A stretch of DNA of 64,000 bases from positions 62,001 to 126,000 of the forward strand of contig JACBXP010000004.1 in the NCBI GenBank assembly GCA_015863185.1, read 5' to 3'. Shown piece by piece: positions 45,746 to 55,874 of the stretch. A model generated the notes under the pieces. It had not been told where the DNA came from. It saw only the letters and a program-made list of their open reading frames with translations, and ran no database searches. The position numbers and the translations under genes are program-made. The stretch comes from Aerococcaceae bacterium DSM 111020 (GTDB lineage Bacteria > Bacillota > Bacilli > Lactobacillales > Aerococcaceae). Positions within the stretch are counted from its first letter, which is position 1, and every line of letters begins with the position of its first letter.

Positions 45746-46062
45746 TTATTAGTATTAAATATAAATTTAATTAATAATATAATAATATTTTTTTATAGGA
45801 TTACTATTTGAATATGATATCTTTATGAAAAAATATTCAAAAATTGATTAAAATTCTATTTACTTTTGTACAACAAAGTAGCATAATGAATTTAGAATAT
45901 TATGTTTTTAATTTACAGGTTTGTTTCTAAAAATAAAAGAAAGGAGAGCAATTTAAAAAGAAGTTTTTAAAAATTTTGTCTTTATTATTTATTCTAAATT
46001 AAAAAAGTAACAAAATAACTGGTGGATTATTAACATAAAATTAAAAATGGAGGAGTATCTCC
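45746..46062 (+). other. AT-rich region upstream of the surface-protein gene
   Basis: No intact gene is visible in these 317 bases. AAGGAG at 45941-45946 is followed by a short hydrophobic frame (45952-46002) like the start of a signal peptide, but its first codon is TTT and it stops after 16 codons. TATAAT-like AT-rich stretches are too many to choose a promoter. GGAGGAG at 46049-46055 belongs to the next gene. Confidence 0.4.
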
Positions 46063-49000
46063 ATAAAAAAGAGAAAATCATCTAAATTTCCATTTTCCAA
46101 AAGAGGGAGATTTAGTCTTAGAAAGTTGAGTTTTGGTTTAGTATCTGTATCTTTAGGTTTTATAATCTCAACGGATGCGGTGGCTGCACAAGAAGAATCA
46201 GTATCAGAAGTAGCACCAGTAATTGAATATACATCACAGACAGTAGAGGTTCCCCCATCTCAACCTACGTATGAAATGGTTGAGGCAGTTGAGAGTGATA
46301 TTGTTGAACCGGCACCTTCAGAAGAACCCGTTGTAACAGTTGATACTACCGAAGAAGTAGAAGAACCAGTAGTTGATGCAACAACTGACAATTCAACAGA
46401 ATCTCTAGATGCTCCTTCAATTACAGAAGAATCCACAGTTACTGAGATTGTTGAGACACCAGAATCTACTAATGAAATCACATCTGATGAAACGAGTGCG
46501 GACTCGTCAGAACAATCTACTGATTCGGAAATATCTTCAATTAATACAGTGGATTCACAAGAGATGTCTGGAGACTCTAATCAAACAGTAAATACTGTAG
46601 AAGATGAATCATCCGATATTCCATTTGATACTGAGGAACTGTCAGCTATTCCCGCTCTTGTTCCAAGAGCGAGCAACCGAAGCATTAGCCAAGATGCGAG
46701 TGATATAGCACTGGCAGCAGTTGCGGCGGTTGATAGTAATAACACAGTAGAAGTTGATGGTATTCCGGTTGCAATGGGTGACGGAAATAGCACCTTAACT
46801 ACTACGGGAGAAGGGGTTGTGTATGGTACTGGAGGCATTCCAGCTAATTATACAGTGACTGCAACACCTAATCGTAATACAAATATGGTTGATTTTGAGC
46901 TCGAATACAAAATTGACCCTGCTGCAGCAAATAGACTGAGTAGATCAACTCTACACGATCCACGTTTTGGTATTGAATTAGGCGAAGGCTTTGCGCCTCC
47001 TGCAACGGGAATACGTACTACTGCGAGTGTTCCAGGAAATACACTCATTAAAGAAAGAGCATTTGACATAAAATTAGGGGGAGCCAATGGATATTCTGGT
47101 TATTCTACCGGATCAGGTCTTTCTTTAAGTAATGTGGATGTTGGTCAAGGACGCTCAGTTGTTTATAAATTTCAGTTCCAGTAAAAGACTGGAATGGGGA
47201 ACTTGATTACAAAATGACGATTGGGATGTTCAATCAATCTCAAGGTACAGGCGATGTAGATCTTGAAACAAGAGCGAACTATTTCTATGGTTCACATCAA
47301 ACAATGGGTGACTTGAATCCAGATGCGAATTTCGGGACTCGTGAAGAGCGCCGTGAAGAGAAAATTCCATTCAGAGTTCGCTATCAAACGACGACCGATT
47401 TGCCTGCAGGAGAATCGCAAACGATTCAGCAAGGTGCTGATTGAGTCAAAGAGACTACCGAAGTCATTCGTACTTATAAAGATATTGATTTAGGCAGAAT
47501 TGATACTAGAACAGAAATCATTACACTAGCTACAGATGAGATTGTACTCTTAGGGATTGGAACACCAGAATCAACTCAGCCTTTACTACCACCAGTCATT
47601 GAACCAAGATTATCTGGAGAAACATCTGTAAGTGGTTCTGCTGATCCGAACAAAAATATCACCATTACCGTTGGTGGCAATACTTACGAAACAACAACAG
47701 ATGATCAAGGACACTTCGATATTGAAGTTCTTCCATTAAAAGAAGGGGAAATCATTTCCGCAGTCGCTAGTGATGAAACACAAACGAGCCGACCTGGTAA
47801 GACTATTGTTCCACGAAATGGCTTAACACCAAAAGTAGATGTGATTGATAACGGTGATGGTACTCATACTGTTAGAGTAACTGATCCAGATGGCACAGTT
47901 ACTGAGACAATTATCAGTAATGGTAAAGATGGAGCCAAAGGTGACAAAGGTGACCCAGGAGCATCCCCAACAGTCGAAGTTAAAGATAATGGTGATGGTA
48001 CACATACCGTTACAGTAACCAACCCCGATGGGTCAACGTCTGAAACAATCGTTAAAGATGGAGCTAAAGGTGACAAAGGTGATCAAGGCGCTCAAGGTGA
48101 AAAAGGCGAGAACGGCCGTGACGGAAACTATGTAGTAATAGAACCAAACCCAGATGGTGGATATGACATTATCATCCGTGACGGTGAAACAGACGAAGAA
48201 ATCAGTCGTGAAACAGTCCGTGATGGCCAGAAAGGTGAAAAAGGTGACCCAGGCCAAGATGGTCAATCACCAACGGCCGAAGTCCGTGACAATGGGGACG
48301 GCACACACACAGTGATTTTTACCAACCCAAACGGATTAACGAGTGAAACAACGATTCGTGATGGTAAAGATGGAGCAGATGGCTCCGATGGTCAATCACC
48401 AACGGCCGAAGTTCGCGACAATGGCGATGGCACACACAGTGATTATCACGAACCCAGACGGATCAACCACAGAAACCACGATCCGTGATGGTGAAAAAAG
48501 TGAGAAAGGTGCAGACGGTCAATCATCAACGGCTGAAGTCCGTGACAATGGCGATGGCACACATACAGTGATTATTACCAATCCAGATGGATCAACGAGC
48601 GAAACAATCATACGTGACGGTCAAGATGGAGCTGATGGAGCAGACGGCGCAGATGGCGCAGACGGGAAATCACCAACAATTTCTTCTCGTGATACCGAAA
48701 CAGGTGTAGAGATTACGATTACTAATCCTGATGGATCATCGCATACGCACATTATTCGCGATGGTCGCGACGGCAAAGATGGCGAAGATGGCGAAGATGG
48801 AAAATCCATCACGGCCACAACAGAACCAGGTAGCTTCAATGGTCAAACTGGCGTGTGGATTATTATCCGTGACCGTGAGACAGGTCAAGAATTAGATCGT
48901 GACTTTGTCGCAGATGGTAAAGATGGTCAAGACGGCGAAGATGGTCAATCTTCAACTATCACGACAGAACCTGTCGTCGACCGTGATGGCAATAAAATCG

Positions 49001-49899
49001 GTGTGATTATTCGTATCACTCATCCAGATGGTACGACTGAAACACGTACGATTTACCATGGTCGTGACGGTAAGGATGGTCAAGACGGCCAAGATGGAGA
49101 AACACCACAAGTTCGCACAGAGCCAGGCGAAGATGGTCAAGGTAATACTGGTTACTGGTTAATCATTACACGTCCGAATGGCGACGAAATCGTGCGTGAA
49201 TTCATCCGTGACGGTAAAGACGGCCTAGACGGCCAAGATGGTCAAGACGGCAAAACACCATCCGTCAAAGTAGAACCTGGTAAGAATGAAAAAGGTGAAA
49301 GTGGCCAATGGATCATCATTTATGATGGCGACGGTAATGAAGTCTCTCGTGAATTTGTCCGTGATGGCAAAGACGGCGAAGACGGACGTTCACCAAGTAT
49401 CGAAACCATTCCAGGAACCAATGAAAATGGCGACACTGGACTATGGGTGATTGTGAAAGACGCTGATGGTAATGAGTCTAGTCGTCACTTCATCCGTGAT
49501 GGTAAAGATGGACGCGGCATCAAGAAAATCTATACGATTGATGGTCAATTAACCATTGTGTACACTGAAAATTCAACGGTAACGATTGAGATTCCTTGTT
49601 GCATGCCAGGTAAACCAGGCGAACCAGGTGAACCAGGACAACCAGGTGAACCGGGCGAACCAGGCGAACCAGAAACACCTGGAAATCCGACACCTAATCC
49701 AGCAGATCCAAGTGATCCAGTAGAACCAGCGGAACCAAGTGTTGATGAACAAGTAGCATTAGTTAAACAAAGTATTGGTACATTACCAGAGACTGGTGAA
49801 AACGATCAGACAATGGAAACCTTAGCCTTAGCAATGGTAACTTTATTGTCCGGAGCAGGTCTCATGGTTGTTGATACAAAACGTCGTACGAAAGAATAG
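46063..49899 (+). pseudogene. LPxTG collagen-like surface adhesin gene with four lesions
   Basis: Read through its lesions, the gene encodes a wall-anchored protein of about 1,280 residues: a YSIRK-like signal (FSLRKLSFGLVSVSLGF, cleavage near AVAA), a Glu/Ser/Thr-rich stretch, a beta-rich adhesin-like domain (about 46730-47450), a further beta domain, long GD-rich collagen-like repeats (DGKDGKDGEDG type, about 47850-49530), a GEPGEPG spacer and a sortase anchor LPETGEND with membrane segment and RRTKE tail. Lesions: start codon ATA at 46063 behind a perfect GGAGGAG; loss of one G near 47181 (CAG-GTA to CAGTA); TGA at 47442-47444 where TGG is expected; loss of two bases in a CA run at 48431-48439. 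Only pieces can be translated. Confidence 0.75.
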
Positions 49900-49933
49900 T
49901 CACTTCACAAAGATGAACTTTCTAAGACAACAG

Positions 49934-49974
49934 AAACTCTCATGCGTTACTGACGCGACGCATGGGAGTTTTTG
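49934..49974 (+). terminator. Terminator of the adhesin gene
   Basis: AAACTCTCATGCGT (49934-49947) and ACGCATGGGAGTTT (49958-49971) form a long stem followed by TTT. The 230 bases that follow are AT-rich with no gene. Confidence 0.85.
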
Positions 49975-50208
49975 TCGTCAAAATATTTTTAGAGAGAATC
50001 ATACAAATAAATTTATAGTAACAATTTAATAATGTGTTTTTTTGCCATATAACCGTAATACTTTAAAAAACCATCATTATATTGTAAATCCAATAAATAT
50101 TCATTTAACAAATTAAGTTAATATGATATTGAAATTCAATGATTAAAGTTGCAAAATATTGATGGGAATTATTTTATTTAATATTAATGAAATGGGGGAG
50201 GTAATATT

Positions 50209-50568
50209 TTAAATCATATTTTAAAGTTTGCGTGTGTATTGGGTCTATTAATCGGGACAAGCTCCCAAGAAATAAGTTCTGAGGAACCAAGTTCCGTAGA
50301 AACAAGCTCCGAAGGAGTAAGTAGTGAAGAAAGTACCGATATTTCTTCTTCAGTGGAAGATGGACATCAAAATTATTCAGAAACAGAGTCAGTAATTGTA
50401 CAGATTGTTGAAAATAATGATGATAATAATGGTAATAACCGAATTGTAACTGAAGATTGGCTTCCTGAAACAGGTGAAAAAGAAAACTCATTTATCTTTG
50501 TAGCGCTGTCTTTAATCGTATTGGGATTATCGTTTATTTTAGCTGGACATAAAAAAGAAAACCATTAA
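50209..50568 (+). pseudogene. Small LPxTG wall protein with a defective start
   Basis: The frame encodes a hydrophobic signal-like segment, a Ser/Glu-rich stretch of about 60 residues, and a sortase anchor: WLPETGEKENS, a membrane helix FIFVALSLIVLGLSFILAG and HKKENH. GGGGGAGG at 50194-50201 predicts a start at 50209, but that codon is TTA. The frame can only begin from ATT 50206 or TTG 50239, which would cut the signal. A TTG to TTA change would explain it. If TTG 50239 is used, the product has 109 residues and may not be exported. Confidence 0.55.
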
Positions 50569-50585
50569 AAAATACAGTTTCTAAG

Positions 50586-50622
50586 CGTGTCGATACCTTC
50601 GTATCGGCACGTTTTATCCTTT
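50586..50622 (+). terminator. Terminator after the small LPxTG gene
   Basis: CGTGTCGATAC-CTTC-GTATCGGCACG is an 11-pair stem with one G-T, followed by TTTT. Confidence 0.88.
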
Positions 50623-50666
50623 TAACATGTACTATTAACAATCATTAAACGGTCATCTTTAATTTA

Positions 50667-50695
50667 TTGCAACCCTTTTCAATTATTGCTAAACT
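50667..50695 (+). promoter_or_regulatory. Promoter of the Gx transporter gene
   Basis: TTGCAA (50667-50672) and TAAACT (50690-50695) are 17 bases apart. Confidence 0.6.
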
Positions 50696-50725
50696 TAAAT
50701 AGTATCAATGAAAGGAGTTGTTTCG

Positions 50726-51292
50726 ATGCAACCCACTCAAAAATCTGTCTATATTGCTTTATTAGCCGCACAAGCGACTGTTATCGCAATCATCGAAAGT
50801 TTCATTCCGAATCTTTTTGCCTTTGCACCGGGTGCAAAACTGGGGTTATCTAATATTATTACCATGGTCGCTATCTTCACTTTATCTAAGCGTGATGCGT
50901 TTCGTGTTGTAACATTACGTTTGTTATTAACAACCATACTAACTGGAACGGTGTCGACATTCTTGTATTCTTTTGCGGGATCTTATTTATCTTTCATAGG
51001 TATGGTGTTGATTCGTTATTTAGGTCCCAAGCGGGTTAGTTTTGTAGGAATATCTGTCAGCGGAGGTGTTTTGTTTAATATCGGCCAGCTGATTGTTGCC
51101 AGTGTGATTGCTGGGTCATTTACCGTGATGTTATATTTGCCCATTTTAACCTTTTCTGGGATGTTGGCTGGAATCGTGGTGGGGATGATTGCGAATTATA
51201 TGATGCAGAATATTGCTTCCATTGAAAAGATTCAGAGTCAAGACGCACAAATGGATGCTTTATCACAAGCGTGGTATCAGGCGCAACAATAA
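50726..51292 (+). CDS. Gx transporter family membrane protein
   Basis: The 188-residue protein has five or six membrane segments. It belongs to the Gx transporter family, once called heptaprenyl diphosphate synthase component I and similar to ECF S-components. The signature ESFIPNLFAFAPGAKLGLSN is clear. Members lie in flavin-based extracellular electron transfer loci; from memory this is the EetB type. ATG 50726 follows AAAGGAG by nine bases; ATG 50708 overlaps that site. It is separated from the next gene by its own promoter region. Confidence 0.85.
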   Translation: MQPTQKSVYIALLAAQATVIAIIESFIPNLFAFAPGAKLGLSNIITMVAIFTLSKRDAFRVVTLRLLLTTILTGTVSTFLYSFAGSYLSFIGMVLIRYLGPKRVSFVGISVSGGVLFNIGQLIVASVIAGSFTVMLYLPILTFSGMLAGIVVGMIANYMMQNIASIEKIQSQDAQMDALSQAWYQAQQ

Positions 51293-51335
51293 GGGGCATT
51301 TTAATTAGTATGAATTCTAACTTTTTTTGTAAATC

Positions 51336-51357
51336 CATTGTTCAATGATGAACAATG
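51336..51357 (+). promoter_or_regulatory. Palindromic operator in the electron-transfer promoter
   Basis: CATTGTTCA (51336-51344) and TGAACAATG (51349-51357) are perfect nine-base arms around ATGA. They cover the -35 box and most of the spacer. The layout fits a TetR-type repressor, but no regulator gene is in the window. Confidence 0.6.
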
Positions 51358-51366
51358 CGTTATAAT
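51338..51366 (+). promoter_or_regulatory. Promoter of the transmembrane reductase operon
   Basis: TTGTTC (51338-51343) and TATAAT (51361-51366) are 17 bases apart. Confidence 0.75.
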
Positions 51367-51407
51367 ATTATCGTAGGAGTGACATTACAATATAAAGGAG
51401 TTTTGAT

Positions 51408-52751
51408 ATGAGCAAAAAGTTTTGGGCAGACTGGACTTTTCCATTGATGTCGTTAATTAGCTTTGCGACGCTACTTGGCGCAATGTTAAGTCAAATGTCT
51501 GCGATTAGTGTTGGGAGTCTGATCTCATTTTCTTCAGGTCTATTAGCATACACCATGATGTTAGCGGTAACATTCATGGGGTCACGGCCTCGTTTCTTGG
51601 AGAAATTCTTCGGAATGCCTCAAATATTTGAAGTCCATGGTGTGATGTCGATGGTGATGTCGGCACTCATTTTATTTCATGTGGTTATTCAATGGAATGG
51701 TTTCCAAAGTATTTCTGAAATGTCGATTGTCTCACAAACCGGTTGGATTGCGGTTATTGCACTTATTTTGATTGTTTATACTGGTGTTTTCTCATTATCC
51801 GAGATTTTTGTCCAATATATTCCTGTGTTAAATGCTTATAAACAAAAACACAATCGAGAAGCGAGTTTATGGGTTCACCGTCTAGCGGTCGTTTCAATTA
51901 TTTTTGTTTATATTCATTTAATTAAATTACCATTTTTAGCGAACAATACGGTATTTATGGTGTTGTTAACGGCTTATACGGCCTTTGTGTTAATATATTG
52001 GGTCGTTTGGAAATTAAAAGTTTTAACACTGCCTAAGTATGAAGTGATTAAATTGTACCGTGGAACCCCTTCCATTTGGGTGCTGGAAGTTGCTCCGAAG
52101 AAAGGGCAAATTCCGCAATTCAATGGGGGCGAGTATTTCTGGATTTATTTCCGTGATGGGGCAAATATTTCTAAAGAAGGCCATCCTTTCTCGACGTCAT
52201 CAGCGAATACTAATCGTTACAGCAATTCCATTGAATTCATGATTAAAGATGCTGGGGATTGGACTGAATCATTGAAGAATATCAATATTGGTGACACATT
52301 AGTGTTAGAGGGACCACATGGTGATATGTTACCTCCAGCTATCCAAGAAGAACCAGAAGATGTACCTTATGTACTTCTTGCAGGAGGAATTGGTTTAACA
52401 CCGATGTTAAGTATTTTGCGCCAAGAGACTCAACGAGGCTCACAGCGTCCGATGCATCTTGTCTGGGGGCTTTCTGTAGAAGAAGATCTCTTTATGTTAG
52501 ATGAATTGAAAGAAATGCAAGAAAAGAATCCAAATTTAGATGTTCAATTAATTTTCTCTGGAGAAGAAGTAGAAGGTTATGCGTTTGGATTCATTGATAA
52601 TGAATATCTCGAGAGTATTGGTGCAGGGCATTACCGAAACGGACATTTCTTTGTCTGTGGACCGGGTCCAATGATCGATGCCACAAAGCGTTTGCTCGAT
52701 AATGGCAATGTCCCTTATGAGCAACGCCATATTGATGACTTTAGATTCTAG
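51408..52751 (+). CDS. Transmembrane haem/FAD oxidoreductase, ferric-reductase-like
   Basis: Residues 1-205 form six membrane segments with two histidine pairs spaced 14 residues apart (EVHG...FHVV and VHRL...YIHL), which should bind two haems across the membrane. Residues 210-447 are a ferredoxin-NADP-reductase-like module: HPFSTSSANTN for FAD, AGGIGLTPMLSILR for NAD(P)H, and FFVCGPGPMIDAT. The protein should take NAD(P)H electrons inside and pass them outward. The gene for a secreted four-repeat FMN-binding protein follows 23 bases later and is the likely acceptor. AAAGGAG precedes the ATG. Confidence 0.88.
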   Translation: MSKKFWADWTFPLMSLISFATLLGAMLSQMSAISVGSLISFSSGLLAYTMMLAVTFMGSRPRFLEKFFGMPQIFEVHGVMSMVMSALILFHVVIQWNGFQSISEMSIVSQTGWIAVIALILIVYTGVFSLSEIFVQYIPVLNAYKQKHNREASLWVHRLAVVSIIFVYIHLIKLPFLANNTVFMVLLTAYTAFVLIYWVVWKLKVLTLPKYEVIKLYRGTPSIWVLEVAPKKGQIPQFNGGEYFWIYFRDGANISKEGHPFSTSSANTNRYSNSIEFMIKDAGDWTESLKNINIGDTLVLEGPHGDMLPPAIQEEPEDVPYVLLAGGIGLTPMLSILRQETQRGSQRPMHLVWGLSVEEDLFMLDELKEMQEKNPNLDVQLIFSGEEVEGYAFGFIDNEYLESIGAGHYRNGHFFVCGPGPMIDATKRLLDNGNVPYEQRHIDDFRF

Positions 52752-52774
52752 GGATAGGTAGAAAGGAACGTATT

Positions 52775-54151
52775 ATGGGTAATAAAACAAGTTTAGGATT
52801 GAAGATTTTCTTTGCCTCTATTTTTACTATGTTGTTAACGACCTTCCTCTTTACCTCAGATATCTCTCTATCCGATGATACAGATACTGCCAGTAGCGGG
52901 TCTGAGACGGCCGGCGCATTGACAGGAACGGCAGATGGTCACAATGGCCCTGTCACTGTATCTGTGACGCAAGAAGGCGATCAAATTACTGCGGTTGAAG
53001 TGGTAGAACATGAAGAATCGCCGGGGTATTCTGATAGAGCATTGGAAGATATTCCAACAGCCATTGTGGAAGCGAATGGGACCGAAGGGGTTGAAGTCGT
53101 ATCAGGAGCGTCTGTCACCTCTACAGCCATCTTGATAGCGGTTGACAATGCGTTGGCCGGTGAAGGCACAAGTTCTGAAGGATCGGGAGACACAGTCACA
53201 GCTACAGCAGAAGGTCATAATGGCCCTGTCACCGTTGATGTAACATTCGATGGTGATACGATTACGGCAGTAGAAGTTGTTGAACATGAAGAGTCTGAAG
53301 GTTATTCAGATAAAGCCTTGGAAGATATTCCGACAGCGATTGTGGAAGCGAATGGAACTGAAGGGGTTGAAGTCGTGTCTGGAGCATCTGTGACATCAGA
53401 AGCGATTCTTACCGCAGTAAACACTGCACTCGACGAAAGAGGGATTGTGGTAGCACCTGTTGCAGAGACTTCTGAATCAGAATCGGAAGAATCAAAAGAA
53501 ACTTCAGAATCATCTGCGTCCGAAGAAGAAAGTACTGAATCGTTAGAAAGCGACGAACGTGATACTGGAGGTGGTGGTGTCTTAGAAGGGACAGCCGAAG
53601 GCCATAATGGTCCGATTAAAGTTGAAGTATCTGTCGAAGATGATAAGATTACTGATGTCAAAGTAATCGATCACGAAGAGTCTGATGGGTATTCAGACAA
53701 AGCTTTAGAAGACATACCGGCAGCCATTGTTAAAGAAAATGGTACTGACGTTGAAGTTGTCTCTGGAGCAACGAAGACATCTGAAGGTATTATAAATGCA
53801 GTGGAGGATGCGCTAGCGGCAGATGATAAAGCAGAGAAAGATTCAACGGCTGCAGGAGCGACCACTTTGGATGATGCGACCGTGGAAGTCGATGGCGATA
53901 AAGTAACGGTGGAAATTGAAGGTCATAATGGACCATTGACGATTGCGGTGACCTTTGACGGAGACGACATAAAAGATGTTGAAATTGTTGAACACGAGGA
54001 GTCTAAAGGTTACTCTGACAAAGCCATCAAAGATATTCCAAAGGCTATTGTTGACAAGAATTCAGCAGACGTTGAAGTCATCTCTGGAGCTTCTGTTACA
54101 TCTCAAGCCATTATCGATGCGGTTGAATTAGCCATCGAAGCACGTAAATAA
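52775..54151 (+). CDS. Secreted protein with four FMN-binding repeats
   Basis: After an N-terminal signal or anchor segment (FFASIFTMLLTTFLF), four FMN-binding domains of about 80 residues follow. Each begins GHNGP and ends in a flavinylation motif: VVSGASVTS, VVSGASVTS, VVSGATKTS and VISGASVTS (about residues 110, 210, 330 and 443). An acidic Ser/Glu linker (about 225-265) separates repeats 2 and 3. ApbE would attach FMN by a phosphoester to the Ser/Thr of each SGA(S/T), giving a chain of up to four flavins outside the membrane. No LPxTG or lipobox is seen, so the N-terminal segment may stay as anchor. It is coupled to the NusG-II gene. Confidence 0.87.
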   Translation: MGNKTSLGLKIFFASIFTMLLTTFLFTSDISLSDDTDTASSGSETAGALTGTADGHNGPVTVSVTQEGDQITAVEVVEHEESPGYSDRALEDIPTAIVEANGTEGVEVVSGASVTSTAILIAVDNALAGEGTSSEGSGDTVTATAEGHNGPVTVDVTFDGDTITAVEVVEHEESEGYSDKALEDIPTAIVEANGTEGVEVVSGASVTSEAILTAVNTALDERGIVVAPVAETSESESEESKETSESSASEEESTESLESDERDTGGGGVLEGTAEGHNGPIKVEVSVEDDKITDVKVIDHEESDGYSDKALEDIPAAIVKENGTDVEVVSGATKTSEGIINAVEDALAADDKAEKDSTAAGATTLDDATVEVDGDKVTVEIEGHNGPLTIAVTFDGDDIKDVEIVEHEESKGYSDKAIKDIPKAIVDKNSADVEVISGASVTSQAIIDAVELAIEARK

Positions 54152-54573
54152 TGAAAATACAGTTGAAACGTTTCTTTGAACAATTGAAACCGTGGGATTT
54201 GTTCTTATTCTTACTATTTATTGGGGTATCTTTCGTTCCGTTGATGTATTTTAATCACTTACAATCGGCGGAAGCGACACACCAGACAGCGATTATATCG
54301 GTGTCTGGTCAAGTAGCCTATGAAGTGCCCTTGATTGATGATGGTGAGCGGGAAGAATTTCTGATTGAATCGGATCATGGTCATTATAATCGAATTGTTC
54401 GAGAAGGCACTGAAATATCGATTGAAGATGCGGATTGTACGGATCAATTATGTGTAGATATGGGTTCAATTGACAGAACAGGAGAGACGATTGTGTGTCT
54501 ACCTCATCAAGTCTTAATTGAAGTAACGAGTGAATCAACGGAGGATGTCCCTGAAGTGGACGCGATCTCTTAA
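54151..54573 (+). CDS. NusG domain II protein, membrane-anchored
   Basis: The 140-residue protein has one membrane segment (about 17-35) and an extracytoplasmic NusG-II domain (IISVSGQVAYEVPL, and a late CTDQLCVDMG-CLPHQVLIEV pattern with three cysteines). Such proteins accompany Gx transporters and FMN-binding proteins in electron-transfer loci (the EetA type, from memory). The exact role is unknown. The ATG overlaps the preceding stop (TAATG). Confidence 0.85.
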   Translation: MKIQLKRFFEQLKPWDLFLFLLFIGVSFVPLMYFNHLQSAEATHQTAIISVSGQVAYEVPLIDDGEREEFLIESDHGHYNRIVREGTEISIEDADCTDQLCVDMGSIDRTGETIVCLPHQVLIEVTSESTEDVPEVDAIS

Positions 54574-54762
54574 GCGCGAGATTGATTCGTCATGATTGAT
54601 TGGAATATATGATGAATTAAAAATAAATCGACTATGATTGTTATCAAAAGATAAGCCATACGAAGCGAATATGACGGATTAAGTCAGTGGCTATCAATGA
54701 CTGACAATTAATGGTCGATTTTTATCTTATGAAATTTTTAAAAATTAAATGAATGATTTGTG

Positions 54763-54790
54763 TTGTTCATTTATAGAGAATAGATAGAAT
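54763..54790 (+). promoter_or_regulatory. Possible apbE promoter
   Basis: TTGTTC (54763-54768) and TAGAAT (54785-54790) are 16 bases apart. The -35 is the same as in the promoter at 51338. The rest of 54574-54762 shows nothing clear. Confidence 0.5.
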
Positions 54791-54802
54791 GAGGAGGAAC
54801 AA

Positions 54803-55867
54803 ATGACGCAACTGAAACAGTGGGGAAAAATGATAGCATTGCTAGTGATTAGTGGATTAATTTTTACCGGATGTGGTGCCACTCAGCAGGCTACTCTGTT
54901 AGAAGAACCTTACCAAGCAACGGAATTTAAGATGGGGACGTATGTATCCTTACGGATTTATGATGAAGATAAAGAAGCAGTGTTAGATGAAGCATTTAGC
55001 TTGGTCGATGATTTGGCTGCTAAGATTACAACAAATGCATCCGGTTCTGATATTGATGCAGTCAATAAAGCATCTGGAAATCAGCCGGTGCAAGTGTCGC
55101 CGGAGATTTATCCTTTAGTTGAGGCAGCTTATGATTATTCGGTATTACCTCAAAGTGGTTTTGATATGACTATTGGACCGATTACGGATTTATGGCGTAT
55201 GGGATTTGATGATGCTCGGGTTCCAAAGTCTGAAGAAATTGAAGATGCTCTGCCCTTAGTGGACGCGGAACAAGTGGAATTAAATGAAGAAACCAATGAA
55301 GTTTATCTTACAGAAGAAGGAATGAAATTGGATTTAGGCGCTATTGCCAAAGGTTATATAGCAGACGAAATCAAAGATCTGTTTCAAGAGCGAGGCGTCA
55401 CCACGGCCATCATTGATTTAGGTGGGAATGTATTGATAATGGGAGATTCTCCTAAACGAGAAGGAGAAGGTTTCGTTGTAGGAGTTCAAGACCCCATCCA
55501 TGAACGGGGCGATTTTATTGGGACACTCGCTTTGAAGGATCAATCCATTGTAACTTCCGGGATATATGAGCGCTATCTGGAACGTGATGGCCAAGTGTAT
55601 CATCATTTGATGAATCCAGCAACAGGGTATCCTTTTGATAATGAATTATTAAGTGTCACCGTCATCACACCGCGCTCTCTCGATGCGGATGCTTTATCGA
55701 CGGTTGGTTTTGGTCTCGGCTTAGAAGAAGGAGTAGCGTTCTTTGATGATCGTTCGGATGCAGAAGCCGTCTTCATTACTGAAGACTTAGACGTCTATAC
55801 GACCGATGGATTAAAAGATCAATTTGAATTAACCAATGATGAATTTAATTGGGTCAACCCCGACTAA
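54803..55867 (+). CDS. apbE: FAD:protein FMN transferase ApbE, lipoprotein
   Basis: ApbE uses FAD to attach FMN covalently to Ser/Thr in secreted proteins. The 354 residues begin with a lipoprotein signal (lipobox FTGC, Cys about 24), so the enzyme acts outside the membrane. It has MGTYVSLRIYD, KLDLGAIAKGYIADEI, DLGGNVLIMG and HHLMNPATGYP, typical flavin- and Mg-binding elements. Its targets are likely the FMN-binding proteins at 52775 and 58534. GAGGAGG precedes the ATG. Confidence 0.94.
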   Translation: MTQLKQWGKMIALLVISGLIFTGCGATQQATLLEEPYQATEFKMGTYVSLRIYDEDKEAVLDEAFSLVDDLAAKITTNASGSDIDAVNKASGNQPVQVSPEIYPLVEAAYDYSVLPQSGFDMTIGPITDLWRMGFDDARVPKSEEIEDALPLVDAEQVELNEETNEVYLTEEGMKLDLGAIAKGYIADEIKDLFQERGVTTAIIDLGGNVLIMGDSPKREGEGFVVGVQDPIHERGDFIGTLALKDQSIVTSGIYERYLERDGQVYHHLMNPATGYPFDNELLSVTVITPRSLDADALSTVGFGLGLEEGVAFFDDRSDAEAVFITEDLDVYTTDGLKDQFELTNDEFNWVNPD

Positions 55868-55874
55868 ATAAAAT

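Noticed and set aside
45952-46002. Third surface gene with a lost start codon
   Set aside because: AAGGAG is followed by a lysine-rich hydrophobic frame, but it starts with TTT and ends after 16 codons. The match to a signal peptide may be chance in AT-rich DNA.
47850-49680. Dense short repeats resembling a CRISPR array or satellite DNA
   Set aside because: The repeats are in-frame codons for GD-rich collagen-like and GEP repeats of one protein. There are no regular spacers and no cas genes.
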